18,779 bases of DNA from JBOHSA01 sp050732995 (GTDB lineage Bacteria; Gemmatimonadota; Gemmatimonadetes; Gemmatimonadales; GWC2-71-9): contig JBOHSA010000149.1 in the NCBI GenBank assembly GCA_050732995.1, positions 1 to 18,779 of the forward strand, in the 5' to 3' direction. The notes under the pieces were generated by a model. That model saw only the letters and a list, made by a program, of their open reading frames with translations, did not search any database and was not told the DNA's origin. Positions within the stretch are counted from its first letter, which is position 1, and each line of letters opens with the position of its first letter. Shown piece after piece: positions 1 through 8,268 of this stretch. A program made the translations under genes and the position numbers.

Positions 1-1
1 G

Positions 2-2410
2 CGCCGGACGGCGGCCGAAGTCGCCGTGGCCGAGGCCGAGGCCCAGGCCGCAGCGCAGCAGCAGGCTGCCGAGCTGGAGCTCAAAACCCGCCAGGCCCTC
101 GAAGCTGCCATGGCCCGGGAGGAGGAAAAGCCCGCAGCGTCGCTCGAGGAGCGGGCCGCCGCCCTGTTCAAGGACCTCTCGGCCACCGACGACTCGCACC
201 CGGCCGCGGTGACCGACGCCGGCGCGGTCGCGCCGGCCCCTACGCCGTTCGCGCCGCCGGCGCCCGTGTCCACACCGATCCATTCGATGCCGGCGCCGCC
301 CCGGCCGTTCATTCCAACGCCGGTCCGGCCCCGGCCCGTGGCCAGCGCCAGTCCGGGGGCGCAGCCGCCGGCCGGGCCTCCGCGCCCCGTGGCCTCCGCG
401 GCCCCGGGCGTCGGTCCGCTCGAGGATCGCCGCCGCGAGAAGGGCAAGAAACGGAAAAAGGGCCGCAAGTCGCTGGTGGACCAGGAGGCCGTGGCGCAGA
501 ACATCTCGCGCACACTCGCCTCGATCAAAGCACCCGTCGGCAAGAAGGGCGTCCACCGCCGCGAGGAGGGGCCCTCCTTCCGCGACGTGCAGGAGGAAAA
601 GCGCCGCGAGGAGAAGGAACGGGAAAAGACGCTCGTGCGCGTGACGGAGTTCATCACCGTCTCCGAGCTCGCCCACATTCTCAAGATCCCACCGACCCAG
701 ATCGTCACCTTCGCATTCAAGGAGCTGGGGCAGATGGTGACGATCAACCAGCGGCTCGACTTCGACATGATCGAGCTGATCGCGTCCGCCTTCGGGTTCC
801 AGGCGGTCCAGGAGGAGGGCTACGTCCAGGCGCCGGCCGACGAGGCCGCGGAGCCGGCCACGGCCCGCAAGCCCCGGCCGCCGGTGGTCACCGTGATGGG
901 CCACGTCGACCACGGGAAGACCTCGCTGCTCGACTACGTGCGCAAGACGAACGTCGTGGCGGGCGAGGCGGGGGGCATCACCCAGCACATCGGCGCCTAC
1001 CAAGTCGTGCTCAAGGACGGCCGCTCCATCACCTTCCTCGACACGCCGGGCCATGAGGCGTTCACCGCGATGCGCGCCCGGGGCGCGCAGGTGACCGACA
1101 TCGTCGTGCTGGTCGTGGCGGCCGACGACGGGCTCATGCCCCAGACCATCGAGGCGATCTCGCACGCCAAGAACGCGGGCGTGCCACTCGTCGTGGCGAT
1201 CAACAAGATCGACCTCCCCACCGCCAACGCGCAGCGGGTGAAGCAGGACTTGCTGGCGCACGGCGTGGTGCTGGAGGCCTTCGGCGGCCAGACGCTGTCG
1301 ACCGAGATCTCGGCCAAGAAGGGGACCAACCTCGAGGCGCTGCTCGACCAGATCCTGTTGCAGGCCGAGCTGCTCGACCTGCAGGCCAATCCCGACCGGC
1401 GGGCCCAGGGCACGGTGCTCGAAGCGTCGCTCGACCCCGGCAAGGGGGCGATCGCCACGATCCTGGTGCAGACCGGCACGCTCAAGGTGGGGGACGACTT
1501 CATCTGCGGGCAGTACTCGGGCCGGGTGCGCGCGCTGATGGACGAGCGCGGCCAGCCCGTGACCTCGGCCGGCCCGTCGACGCCGGTGCAGATCCTCGGT
1601 TTCGAGGGCGTGCCCGAGGCGGGGGACACGTTCCTGGTGATGGCGGACGCGGCCGCGGCGCGCGAGATCGCCCAGAAGCGCCAACGGCTGGAGCGCGAGG
1701 CGTATCATCGGCGCTCGGGGCGGGTGAAGACGCTGGAAGACTTCATGGCGGAGCGCGCGGAGGGCGGGGCCGCCTCGCTCAAGATCATCATCAAGGCGGA
1801 CCAGGGCGGCCCGGCCGAAGCGCTGGCCGACGCGCTCGCTCAGCTCTCGACCGCCGAGGTGAAGGTCGAGGTGGTGCACCGCGGCGTCGGCGCGATCACC
1901 GACTCGGACGTGCTGCTCGCCAAGGCGTCGAACGCCATCATCATCGGGTTCCACGTGCGGCCCGACTCCAACGCCCGCGCCTCGGCCGAGCGGGAGCGCG
2001 TGGAAATCCGCACCTACCGCATCATCTACGAAGCGGTGGAAGAGGTGAAGGCGGCCATGGAGGGCCTGCTCGCCCCCGAAAAGAAAGAAGTGGTGCTGGG
2101 CGAGGCCGAAGTGCGCCAGCTGTTCAAGATCGCCAAGGTCGGAACGATCGCCGGCAGCTTCGTGCGCAGCGGGGTGATCCCGCGCACCGCGAAGGTGCGG
2201 GTGATCCGCGACGGCGTCGAAGTCTACGACGGCTCCCTCGCTTCCCTCAAGCGCTTCAAGGACGACGCGCGCGAGGTCCGGGAGGGGTTCGAGTGCGGCA
2301 TCGGGATCGAGAACTTCAACGACGTCAAGGTGGGCGACCTGATCGAGGCCTACCGCATCGAGGAAGTGGCGCGCTCGCTCGACGTGGGGAGCGGGGCGAG
2401 GAGCAGCTGA
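2..2410 (+). CDS. infB: Translation initiation factor IF-2 (5' partial)
   Basis: IF-2 is the GTPase that places initiator fMet-tRNA on the 30S subunit and promotes 50S joining. The frame is open back to the window edge, so the true start lies upstream; a GTG at 26 is only an internal candidate. The visible N-terminal part is a charged, Ala/Pro-rich variable region (to about nt 620) with a repeated RPVASA(S/A)PG motif. An IF2_N-type domain follows (nt ~640-810, ITVSELAHILKIP). The GTPase core shows G1 GHVDHGKT (nt ~899), G2 GGITQHIGAY, G3 DTPGHEAF, G4 NKID and G5 SAKKG. Domains II-IV follow, ending in VGDLIEAYRIEEVARSL. The tail DVGSGARSS extends slightly beyond the usual family end. It is the first visible gene of a long operon; ylxP follows after 13 nt, the classic infB-ylxP-rbfA order. 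The identification is secure. Confidence 0.97.
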   Translation, partial: RRTAAEVAVAEAEAQAAAQQQAAELELKTRQALEAAMAREEEKPAASLEERAAALFKDLSATDDSHPAAVTDAGAVAPAPTPFAPPAPVSTPIHSMPAPPRPFIPTPVRPRPVASASPGAQPPAGPPRPVASAAPGVGPLEDRRREKGKKRKKGRKSLVDQEAVAQNISRTLASIKAPVGKKGVHRREEGPSFRDVQEEKRREEKEREKTLVRVTEFITVSELAHILKIPPTQIVTFAFKELGQMVTINQRLDFDMIELIASAFGFQAVQEEGYVQAPADEAAEPATARKPRPPVVTVMGHVDHGKTSLLDYVRKTNVVAGEAGGITQHIGAYQVVLKDGRSITFLDTPGHEAFTAMRARGAQVTDIVVLVVAADDGLMPQTIEAISHAKNAGVPLVVAINKIDLPTANAQRVKQDLLAHGVVLEAFGGQTLSTEISAKKGTNLEALLDQILLQAELLDLQANPDRRAQGTVLEASLDPGKGAIATILVQTGTLKVGDDFICGQYSGRVRALMDERGQPVTSAGPSTPVQILGFEGVPEAGDTFLVMADAAAAREIAQKRQRLEREAYHRRSGRVKTLEDFMAERAEGGAASLKIIIKADQGGPAEALADALAQLSTAEVKVEVVHRGVGAITDSDVLLAKASNAIIIGFHVRPDSNARASAERERVEIRTYRIIYEAVEEVKAAMEGLLAPEKKEVVLGEAEVRQLFKIAKVGTIAGSFVRSGVIPRTAKVRVIRDGVEVYDGSLASLKRFKDDAREVREGFECGIGIENFNDVKVGDLIEAYRIEEVARSLDVGSGARSS

Positions 2411-2423
2411 GCCGGACCGGCCG

Positions 2424-2705
2424 ATGATCGTCGGCGTGATGACCTGGGAACTGCACCTGGCGGCCTGCCAGTCCCTCAAGGACAAGCGGCAGATCCTGAA
2501 GAGCCTGAAGGACCGCCTGCACAACGCGTACAACGTCTCGGTGGCGGAGACCGACCATCAGGATCTCTGGCAGCGCGCCGAGCTGACGGCGTGTGTGGTG
2601 AGCAACGAGCGGCGCCACGCCGAGGACGTCCTGCGGCAGGCGGACCGCCTGGTCGCCGGGGCGGCGGGAGCGCGCATCATGGACTCGAGCACGAGTTACC
2701 TCTGA
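2424..2705 (+). CDS. ylxP: YlxP family protein (DUF503)
   Basis: A 93-residue protein of the DUF503/YlxP family, which commonly sits between infB and rbfA. The family is thought to assist ribosome assembly, but its biochemical role is poorly defined. The sequence begins MIVGVMTWELHLAACQSLKD, with the typical hydrophobic beta strand, then LKDKRQILKSLKDRLHNAYNVSVAE, matching the family's conserved SLK-KR-- core in spacing. It ends MDSSTSYL. Length is normal for the family. It starts 13 nt after infB and its TGA is 1 nt before the rbfA ATG, so it is almost certainly cotranscribed with both. The family call is firm from motif and context; the molecular function is not shown by the sequence. Confidence 0.9.
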   Translation: MIVGVMTWELHLAACQSLKDKRQILKSLKDRLHNAYNVSVAETDHQDLWQRAELTACVVSNERRHAEDVLRQADRLVAGAAGARIMDSSTSYL

Positions 2706-2706
2706 G

Positions 2707-3063
2707 ATGAAACGGCCGAGCCATCGTCCCGAGCGCGTGGCCGAGCAGGTGCGCCAGCTGGTCGCGGCGTTCCTCACCGGCAACGTGCGCGATCCCCGCA
2801 TCGGGTTCGTGACCGTCACGGGCGTCGAGGTGTCGCCCGACCTGTCCCACGCCCGGGTGCGGGTGAGCGTCATGGGCGACGAAGCCGAGAAAGCCCGCAG
2901 CCTCGAGGGGCTCACCAGCGCCGCGCGCTTCCTGCGTGCCCAGCTGGCCCGCGAGCTGCATCTGCGAACTAGTCCCGAGGTGCACTTCGCCCTGGATCGC
3001 GGTCTCGAGCACGCGCAGCGCATCGACCGCGTACTGAAGGACCTGGAGGAGGACGCCGGCTGA
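2707..3063 (+). CDS. rbfA: Ribosome-binding factor A
   Basis: RbfA is a KH-like 30S maturation factor that acts on 16S rRNA processing. The 118-residue product begins MKRPSHRPERVAEQVRQLVA and contains the diagnostic stretch VRDPRIGFVTVTGVEVSPDL followed by SHARVRVSVMG. The C-terminal part shows LRTSPEVHFALDRGLEHAQRID, equivalent to the family's P-L-F--D-S-E---RI pattern. Length fits the family. The ATG is 1 nt after the ylxP stop. Its own stop TGA (3061-3063) overlaps the proposed CTG start of truB, and its last codons carry the GGAGGAGGA that would serve as the truB ribosome-binding site. Confidence 0.95.
   Translation: MKRPSHRPERVAEQVRQLVAAFLTGNVRDPRIGFVTVTGVEVSPDLSHARVRVSVMGDEAEKARSLEGLTSAARFLRAQLARELHLRTSPEVHFALDRGLEHAQRIDRVLKDLEEDAG
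3045..3053 (+). promoter_or_regulatory. Shine-Dalgarno GGAGGAGGA supporting a CTG start of truB
   Basis: A purine-rich GGAGGAGGA lies inside the last rbfA codons. Its downstream GGAGG core (3048-3052) ends 7 nt before CTG at 3060, an ideal Shine-Dalgarno distance. It is much too far (64 nt) from the next in-frame GTG at 3117. It therefore argues for initiation at CTG 3060. Confidence 0.6.
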
Positions 3064-3920
3064 CTCTTGCAGGCGTCGCGCTCGTCGCGAAGCCGGCCGG
3101 GCCCACCTCGCACGACGTGGTCGACGTCGTCCGGCGGGTGTTCGGAGTGCGCCGCATCGGTCACTTGGGCACGCTCGACCCGTTCGCCGAGGGGCTGCTC
3201 GTCCTGGTGGTGGGCCGCGCCACGCGGCTCGCGCCGTTCGCCGCAGGATGGACGAAGGCGTATGAGGGGGTCATCCGGCTCGGCGTGACGACCGCCACGG
3301 ATGACCCGACGGGCGAGGTGGTCGCCTCCGCCTCGGCGTCCGGTCTCGGGGCGGCGCAGCTGCAGGCGACGCTGGCCGGCTTTCAGGGCGGGTACCTCCA
3401 GCACCCGCCCGCGTACTCGGCCGTGAAGATCGCGGGCGAGCGGGCCTACCGGCGGGCCCGGCGGGGTGAAGTGGTCGCACCGGCGGCGCGCCGCGTGGAG
3501 ATCCGGACGCTCGAGCTGCTCGACTATGCGGCGCCGGACCTGCGCTTCCGCGCCACCGTCGGCGCCGGGACGTATCTCAGAAGCCTGGCCCGGGACATCG
3601 GCGCGGCCCTGGGCTGCGGCGGCCACCTGTTCCAGTTGCGCCGCACGGCCGTGGGCCCGTTTCGGCTGGACCAAGCGGTGCCGCCGGACGCGGTGGTGGT
3701 GGCCGGCCTGCGGGACCCCGCGGTGCTCGTTGACGGTCTCGCCCGCCGGGAGCTCGACGGGGCCGAGCGGGAGGCGGCGGTGCACGGAAGAGCCGTGGTG
3801 GCGGGAAGCGCGATGCCCGAAACGGGAAGCGTGGCGCTGTTCGCGGGCGACCTCCTCGTCGCGGTCGCGGAGCGGGCGGGCGAAGTCCTGAAGCCCCGGG
3901 TCGTGGTGGTGGAGGCGTGA
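3060..3920 (+). CDS. truB: tRNA pseudouridine-55 synthase (probable CTG start)
   Basis: TruB converts U55 to pseudouridine in the T-loop of tRNAs. The catalytic region is RRIGHLGTLDPFAEGLL, where the Asp of TLDP is the family nucleophile; KAYEGVIRLG, HPPAYSAVKIAGERAYRRAR and VGAGTYLRSLARDIGAALG are further family motifs. The first conventional start, GTG 3117, would delete the conserved N-terminal motif KPAGPTSHDVV. That motif is encoded in frame upstream, and the only plausible start there is CTG 3060. A good Shine-Dalgarno precedes it and it gives a CTGA overlap with the rbfA stop, like the GTGA and ATGA junctions that follow. From CTG the product is 286 aa and begins MTLAGVALVAKPAGPTSHD. 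The C-terminal region is PUA-like. Function is certain; the start is strongly inferred. Confidence 0.93.
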   Translation: MTLAGVALVAKPAGPTSHDVVDVVRRVFGVRRIGHLGTLDPFAEGLLVLVVGRATRLAPFAAGWTKAYEGVIRLGVTTATDDPTGEVVASASASGLGAAQLQATLAGFQGGYLQHPPAYSAVKIAGERAYRRARRGEVVAPAARRVEIRTLELLDYAAPDLRFRATVGAGTYLRSLARDIGAALGCGGHLFQLRRTAVGPFRLDQAVPPDAVVVAGLRDPAVLVDGLARRELDGAEREAAVHGRAVVAGSAMPETGSVALFAGDLLVAVAERAGEVLKPRVVVVEA

Positions 3921-4819
3921 GCGGCACGGTGGTGACGGTCGGCACGTTCGACGGTCTGCACCGCGGCCATCGGGCGGTATTGGAGGAGATCGTACGTCGG
4001 GCGCGCGCCCGAAACCTCGCGAGCCTGCTCGTGACCTTCGACCCGCACCCGCTGGAAGTGCTCAATCCGGCGGCGGCGCCGCGGCTCCTCACGCTGCCGG
4101 ACGAGAAGCGCGAGATTCTAACGCAGACGGCGCTCGACCAGGTCGTGCTTCTGCCGTTTACGCAGGAGCTGGCGCGGTTGTCGGCGGAGGAATTCGTCGA
4201 CCGCGTGCTGCGGGAGCGGCACGGCATGCGCGAGCTAGTGGTGGGCTACGACCACGGGTTCGGGCGGGGGCGCACGGGTGACGTCGACGCCGTCCGGGAG
4301 ATGGGGGCCCGGGAAGGATTCGCCGTGGACGTGGTGGACGCCGTGCGGGACGACGGCCAGCCGATCTCGTCCTCGTTGATCCGGACCGCCGTCGCGCACG
4401 GTGATCTGGCGGCGGCCGAGCGGTGGCTCGGGCGGCCGTACAGCGTGTTGGGCGTCGTGGAGCGCGGCGTGGGGCGCGGCCGGACAATCGGCGTCCCGAC
4501 CCTGAATCTGGCGGCCCCGGTGCCCCGGAAGCTCCTGCCCCCGGACGGGGTATACGCCGTGCGGGTGGCGCACCGCGCCGGACGGTGGGGCGGCATGATG
4601 AACCAGGGCCCGCGCCCCACGTTCGGGGTGGCGGCCCGAGGGCTCGAGATCCACCTGTTCGGGTTCTCGGGCGAGCTGTACGGCGAGACGGTGACCGTCG
4701 AATGGGTGCGTCGCCTGCGCGACGTGCGGACGTTCGCCTCGCGCGACGCGCTGGTGGCGCAGCTGGCCCGCGACCGGAAAGCGGCGGAGGCGAGCCTCAA
4801 CCTCGAGAGAGCCGAATGA
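3917..4819 (+). CDS. ribF: Bifunctional riboflavin kinase / FAD synthetase
   Basis: RibF phosphorylates riboflavin to FMN and adenylates FMN to FAD. The N-terminal nucleotidyltransferase domain shows VVTVGTFDGLHRGHR (residues ~5-19), LLVTFDPHPLEVL, VVGYDHGFGRGRTGD and ISSSLIR. The C-terminal flavokinase domain shows GRTIGVPTLNL, LLPPDGVYAVRV and MNQGPRPTFG, then LEIHLFGFSGELYGE. The 300-residue length is normal. GTG 3917 overlaps the truB stop by 4 nt (GTGA), but the GGAGG at 3911-3915 is only 1 nt away, so in-frame GTG 3929 or 3932 may also serve. The 3' end overlaps secD by 4 nt (ATGA). The truB-ribF pairing is common in bacteria. Confidence 0.95.
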   Translation: MSGTVVTVGTFDGLHRGHRAVLEEIVRRARARNLASLLVTFDPHPLEVLNPAAAPRLLTLPDEKREILTQTALDQVVLLPFTQELARLSAEEFVDRVLRERHGMRELVVGYDHGFGRGRTGDVDAVREMGAREGFAVDVVDAVRDDGQPISSSLIRTAVAHGDLAAAERWLGRPYSVLGVVERGVGRGRTIGVPTLNLAAPVPRKLLPPDGVYAVRVAHRAGRWGGMMNQGPRPTFGVAARGLEIHLFGFSGELYGETVTVEWVRRLRDVRTFASRDALVAQLARDRKAAEASLNLERAE

Positions 4820-6435
4820 ACACGATTCGTGCCCGCCTGATCACGATTGGCGTCCTCGTCGCTCTCAGCGTGTTCTCGCTGGTGCCGCGCAACATCGCCC
4901 AACGGGTGCGTGACCCCGCCACGGGCCAGATGAAGGACACGACCATTCGGCGGGTGCCGATCAACTTCGGGCTCGACCTCCAGGGGGGGATCCACCTCGC
5001 GCTCGAGGTCGACGAGCGCCGGGGGCCCGTGCCGGACTGCGCGGACGCGATCCAGCGGGCCGAGCGCGTGGTGCGGACCAGGATCAACGAGTTCGGGACG
5101 ACGGAGCCCGTGGTCCAGATCGTCGGCCGCTGCCGGCTGATCGTGGAGCTGCCCGGCGAGAAGGATCCGGGGCGCGCCAAGGGGATCATCCAGCGCACCG
5201 CCTTCCTCGAGTTCCGGATCACCGACACGCGGAACCTGTTCCGCGACGCCCTCCAGCCGATCGACCGCGCGCTGGCGCAGGCCGGGGTGCGCGGCCGGGG
5301 ACCGGGAGCGGTCAGCGCAGTCAGCCAGCTGTTCGGGGGGGACAGCGCCAAGGCGGCGGCCGGTCCCGACAGCGCGGCCGCCGGCGCCCCGCTCTCGGCG
5401 CTCTTGTTCCAGGGTTCCGTCCCGGGCGAGTTCCTGGTCGAGGAGCAGTCGGTGGCGTTGGTGGACAGCCTGCTCGCGCGGCCCGAGGTGCAGCGCAACC
5501 TGCCGCGCGCCGTCGAGCTGCGCTGGGGGGCGCAGGTGGAGGCGCGCGGCGGCAAGGCCTACCGGGCGCTCTATGCCGTGGAGACCCGTCCGATCATCAC
5601 GGGCGAGGAGCTGCAGAAGGCCACCGCCGGGCGCGATCAGTTCACCAACCAGTCCGAAGTGCGCTTCGAGCTGACGCGCCGCGGCGGGCGCCGGTTCGCC
5701 GAGGCCACCGGCCGCAACGTCGGCAACTACCTCGCGATCATCCTCGACGGCCGGGTCCAGGGCCAGCCACCCGTGATCCGGGACCAGATCGGCGCCAGCG
5801 GGCGGATCGAGCTGGGCGGGAAGCCGCTCGAGGAAGCGAACGACCTGGCCCTGGTGCTGCGCGCCGGCGCCCTGCCCGTGCCGCTGCAGATCGTCGAGGA
5901 GCGCACCATCGGGCCCTCGCTCGGCGCGGACTCGATTCGGGCCGGCGAGCTGGCGGGGATCATCGCCGTCGCCCTCGTGATCCTCGTGATGATCGGCTAC
6001 TACCGCCTCTCGGGCGCCCTGGCGGTGGCGGCGCTCGCGACCTACATGCTCTTCACCCTGGGCGGCCTCGCCGCCTTCGGCTTCACCCTCACCCTGCCGG
6101 GTCTGGCGGGTTTCGCGCTGTCGATCGGTATGGCGGTAGACGCCAACGTGCTCATCTTCGAGCGCATCCGCGAAGAGCTGGCGCTCGGTAAGTCGGTCCG
6201 GCTCGCCGTGGACGAGGGCTTCAAGCACGCCATGAGCGCCATCATCGACTCCAACATCACCACCGTGCTCACCGCCGTGATTCTCCTCGAAGTGGGCACG
6301 GGGCCGGTGAAGGGGTTCGCCGTCACGTTGATCATCGGCATCCTGGCATCGATGCTTTCCGCCGTGTTCGTCACGCGCACGTTCTACCTGATCTGGCTGC
6401 AGCGCCGGCCGGCCATGACCACCCTGAGCGTTTAA
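4816..6435 (+). CDS. secD: Protein translocase subunit SecD
   Basis: SecD, with SecF, uses the proton gradient to complete Sec-dependent export at the inner membrane. The product is 539 aa from ATG 4816, which overlaps the ribF stop as ATGA; the frame extends further upstream but that part lies inside ribF. An N-terminal membrane segment (residues ~8-24) is followed by the signature LDLQGG (53-58) and the periplasmic P1 region with VVRTRINEFGTTEPVVQIVG and RLIVELPGEKDP. The head region (nt ~5230-5460) contains an Ala/Gly-rich, probably disordered stretch. Five further membrane segments lie in the last ~200 residues, with the conserved GMAVDANVLIFERIREEL. It overlaps secF by 1 nt (TAATG). Confidence 0.96.
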   Translation: MNTIRARLITIGVLVALSVFSLVPRNIAQRVRDPATGQMKDTTIRRVPINFGLDLQGGIHLALEVDERRGPVPDCADAIQRAERVVRTRINEFGTTEPVVQIVGRCRLIVELPGEKDPGRAKGIIQRTAFLEFRITDTRNLFRDALQPIDRALAQAGVRGRGPGAVSAVSQLFGGDSAKAAAGPDSAAAGAPLSALLFQGSVPGEFLVEEQSVALVDSLLARPEVQRNLPRAVELRWGAQVEARGGKAYRALYAVETRPIITGEELQKATAGRDQFTNQSEVRFELTRRGGRRFAEATGRNVGNYLAIILDGRVQGQPPVIRDQIGASGRIELGGKPLEEANDLALVLRAGALPVPLQIVEERTIGPSLGADSIRAGELAGIIAVALVILVMIGYYRLSGALAVAALATYMLFTLGGLAAFGFTLTLPGLAGFALSIGMAVDANVLIFERIREELALGKSVRLAVDEGFKHAMSAIIDSNITTVLTAVILLEVGTGPVKGFAVTLIIGILASMLSAVFVTRTFYLIWLQRRPAMTTLSV

Positions 6436-7475
6436 TGCTGCGACTCTTCGCGCACGCCAACTACGATTTCATCGGCCTGCGGCGCTGGGCCTACGGGCTC
6501 ACCGCCGCGTTCATCGTCCCGGGCTTCGCGCTGCTGCTGTACCGCGGGTTGAACTACAGCATCGAGTTCACCGGCGGCACGCTGATCCAGATCCGGACCG
6601 CGACGCCCGTCGGGACGGGCGCGATCCGGTCGGCCCTGGAGGCGGGTGGCCTGCCGGGCGCCGAAATCCAGAGCTTCGGCTCGGAAACCGAGTACGTGAT
6701 CCGGGCCCGGCTCTCGCCGGGGGCGCCCGGACCGGTGGACACCGTGGCCGGCACGCAAGAAACGGTGGCCGCCGTCGAGCGGGCGCTCGACACCGGCCTC
6801 GGCGCCGGGCGCTACGAGGTCCTGCGCACCGAGGCCGTCGGCCCCAAGGTAGGGCGCGAGCTGCAGGAGAGGGCGTTCATCGCGATCCTCCTGTCCTTCC
6901 TAGTCACGCTCGCCTACCTCGCCGTGCGCTTCGAGTGGCGCTTCGGCGTCGCGGCCGTCCTCGCCACCGCCCACGACATCGCGGCGACCATCGCCTTCAT
7001 TCGCTACCTCGACCTTGAAGTGAGCCTGGTGGTCGTGGCCGCGGTGTTGACGATCGTCGGCTACTCGCTCAACGACACGATCGTGATCTTCGACCGCGTG
7101 CGCGAGAATCTGCGCAAGTTCCGCCGGCAGAACCTGTACGAGATCCTGAACCTGTCGATCAACGAGACCCTCCCCCGGACCATCCTGACCGGCGGGACCA
7201 CGATGCTGACGGCGCTGGCCCTGGCCTTCATCGCGGGCGAGGTGATCCGGCCGTTCGCGCTGGTCATGGCGTTCGGCATTCTGACGGGAACCTTCTCGTC
7301 CATTTACGTGGCCGCCCCGGTGCTCCTGTGGATCGAGAACCGCTGGCCGGGCGAGGACTCGCGGGGCGCCCGGCTGTTCACGGGCCGGCCCGCCGCGACG
7401 GCTCCCGTTCCGACCCCGGCCTCCCCATCCCCTGCCGCGCCGGGAGCCCCGGCCCGTCCCAAGGCCGCCGTCTGA
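6435..7475 (+). CDS. secF: Protein translocase subunit SecF
   Basis: SecF partners SecD in the SecDF accessory complex of the Sec translocon. The 346-residue product starts at ATG 6435, inside the secD stop. It has an N-terminal membrane helix, the signature YSIEFTGGTLIQI, a periplasmic domain, and a membrane bundle with AVRFEWRFGVAAVLATAHDI and VVAAVLTIVGYSLNDTIVIF, followed by DRVRENLRK. TILTGGTTMLTALAL precedes the last helices. The C-terminus is a cytoplasmic tail rich in Pro and Ala (about the last 40 residues), beyond the usual family core and probably unstructured. tatD begins 1 nt after the stop. Confidence 0.96.
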   Translation: MLRLFAHANYDFIGLRRWAYGLTAAFIVPGFALLLYRGLNYSIEFTGGTLIQIRTATPVGTGAIRSALEAGGLPGAEIQSFGSETEYVIRARLSPGAPGPVDTVAGTQETVAAVERALDTGLGAGRYEVLRTEAVGPKVGRELQERAFIAILLSFLVTLAYLAVRFEWRFGVAAVLATAHDIAATIAFIRYLDLEVSLVVVAAVLTIVGYSLNDTIVIFDRVRENLRKFRRQNLYEILNLSINETLPRTILTGGTTMLTALALAFIAGEVIRPFALVMAFGILTGTFSSIYVAAPVLLWIENRWPGEDSRGARLFTGRPAATAPVPTPASPSPAAPGAPARPKAAV

Positions 7476-7476
7476 C

Positions 7477-8247
7477 GTGCTGGTCGACGCCCACTGCCAT
7501 CTCGGGGACGGGCAGTTCGACCAGGACCGGGACGCGGTGCTCGCGCGGGCCCGATCGGCGGGCGTGGCGCACGTCGTGGTGATCGGCGAGTCGGCCCCGG
7601 GCAGCGAGCGGGCGCTCGCGCTCGCGCGCGCGACGCCCGGGCTGTCGGCCACGGCGGGAGTGCACCCGCACGAGGCCCATACCTGGTCGGCGGAGACCGA
7701 GCGGCGCCTGCGTGCCTGCCTCGCCGACGCGGCGGTCGTGGCGGTGGGGGAAACGGGGCTCGATTACCATTACGAGCACTCGCCCCGCGACGCCCAGCGC
7801 CGCGCCTTCGCGGCCCAGCTCGCGCTGGCGGTCGAGCTCGGGAAGCCGGTCGTGGTGCACGCCCGGGAGGCGGACGCGGACCTGGCGGCGATGCTGCGGG
7901 AGGCCCGCTCCCCGGTGGTGCTCCACTCGTTCAGCTCGGGAGCGGCGGTGTTCGAGGCGGGGATGGCGATCCAGGCGTACTTTTCCTTCAGCGGCATGAT
8001 CACCTTCAAGAACTGGACGCTGACCGACCGCGTGACCGCCTGTCCGGCGGACCGCCTGCTCGTGGAAACCGACGCGCCCTTCCTCGCCCCGGTGCCGCAT
8101 CGCGGGAAGCGCAACGAGCCGGCGTACGTGCGGGAGGTGGCCGGGGCGCTGGCCCGGGCCCGCGGTGAGCCGCTCGAGTCCGTCGGGCAAAGGACGACGG
8201 CGAACGCGCGACGCGTCTTCGGCGCGCGGCTCGAGACCTCCCTCTAG
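7477..8247 (+). CDS. tatD: TatD family metal-dependent hydrolase (DNase)
   Basis: TatD proteins are TIM-barrel metallohydrolases with DNase/exonuclease activity; despite the name they are not part of Tat transport. The GTG start gives MLVDAHCHLGD, with the metal-binding His-x-His at residues 6 and 8. Other family ligands are GETGLDYHY (Glu), VVVHAREAD (His), VLHSFSSG (His) and LLVETDAPFLAP (Asp); PVPHRGKRNEPAYV is the characteristic C-terminal signature. At 256 aa the protein is of normal length. It lies 1 nt after secF and 21 nt before fhs. Confidence 0.93.
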   Translation: MLVDAHCHLGDGQFDQDRDAVLARARSAGVAHVVVIGESAPGSERALALARATPGLSATAGVHPHEAHTWSAETERRLRACLADAAVVAVGETGLDYHYEHSPRDAQRRAFAAQLALAVELGKPVVVHAREADADLAAMLREARSPVVLHSFSSGAAVFEAGMAIQAYFSFSGMITFKNWTLTDRVTACPADRLLVETDAPFLAPVPHRGKRNEPAYVREVAGALARARGEPLESVGQRTTANARRVFGARLETSL

Positions 8248-8268
8248 GCACTCTCCAGCCGAGGCCCT

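Noticed and set aside
2385..2408. GGGAGCGGGGCGAGGAGCAG at the infB 3' end as a half copy of the GGGAGCA heptamer array
   Set aside because: It resembles the left arm of the ALDH element but lacks a clean 7-nt period and an inverted partner; probably GC-rich coincidence.
2325..3785. Long minus-strand open frame (486 aa) antisense to ylxP, rbfA and truB
   Set aside because: Low-complexity Arg/His/Pro/Gly-rich translation without family motifs, lying opposite three certain genes. Such frames are common in GC-rich DNA.
4246..6228. Minus-strand open frame of 660 aa opposite ribF and secD
   Set aside because: The opposite strand encodes unmistakable RibF and SecD. The translation is compositionally biased (RG, HH and DR runs) and lacks recognisable domains.
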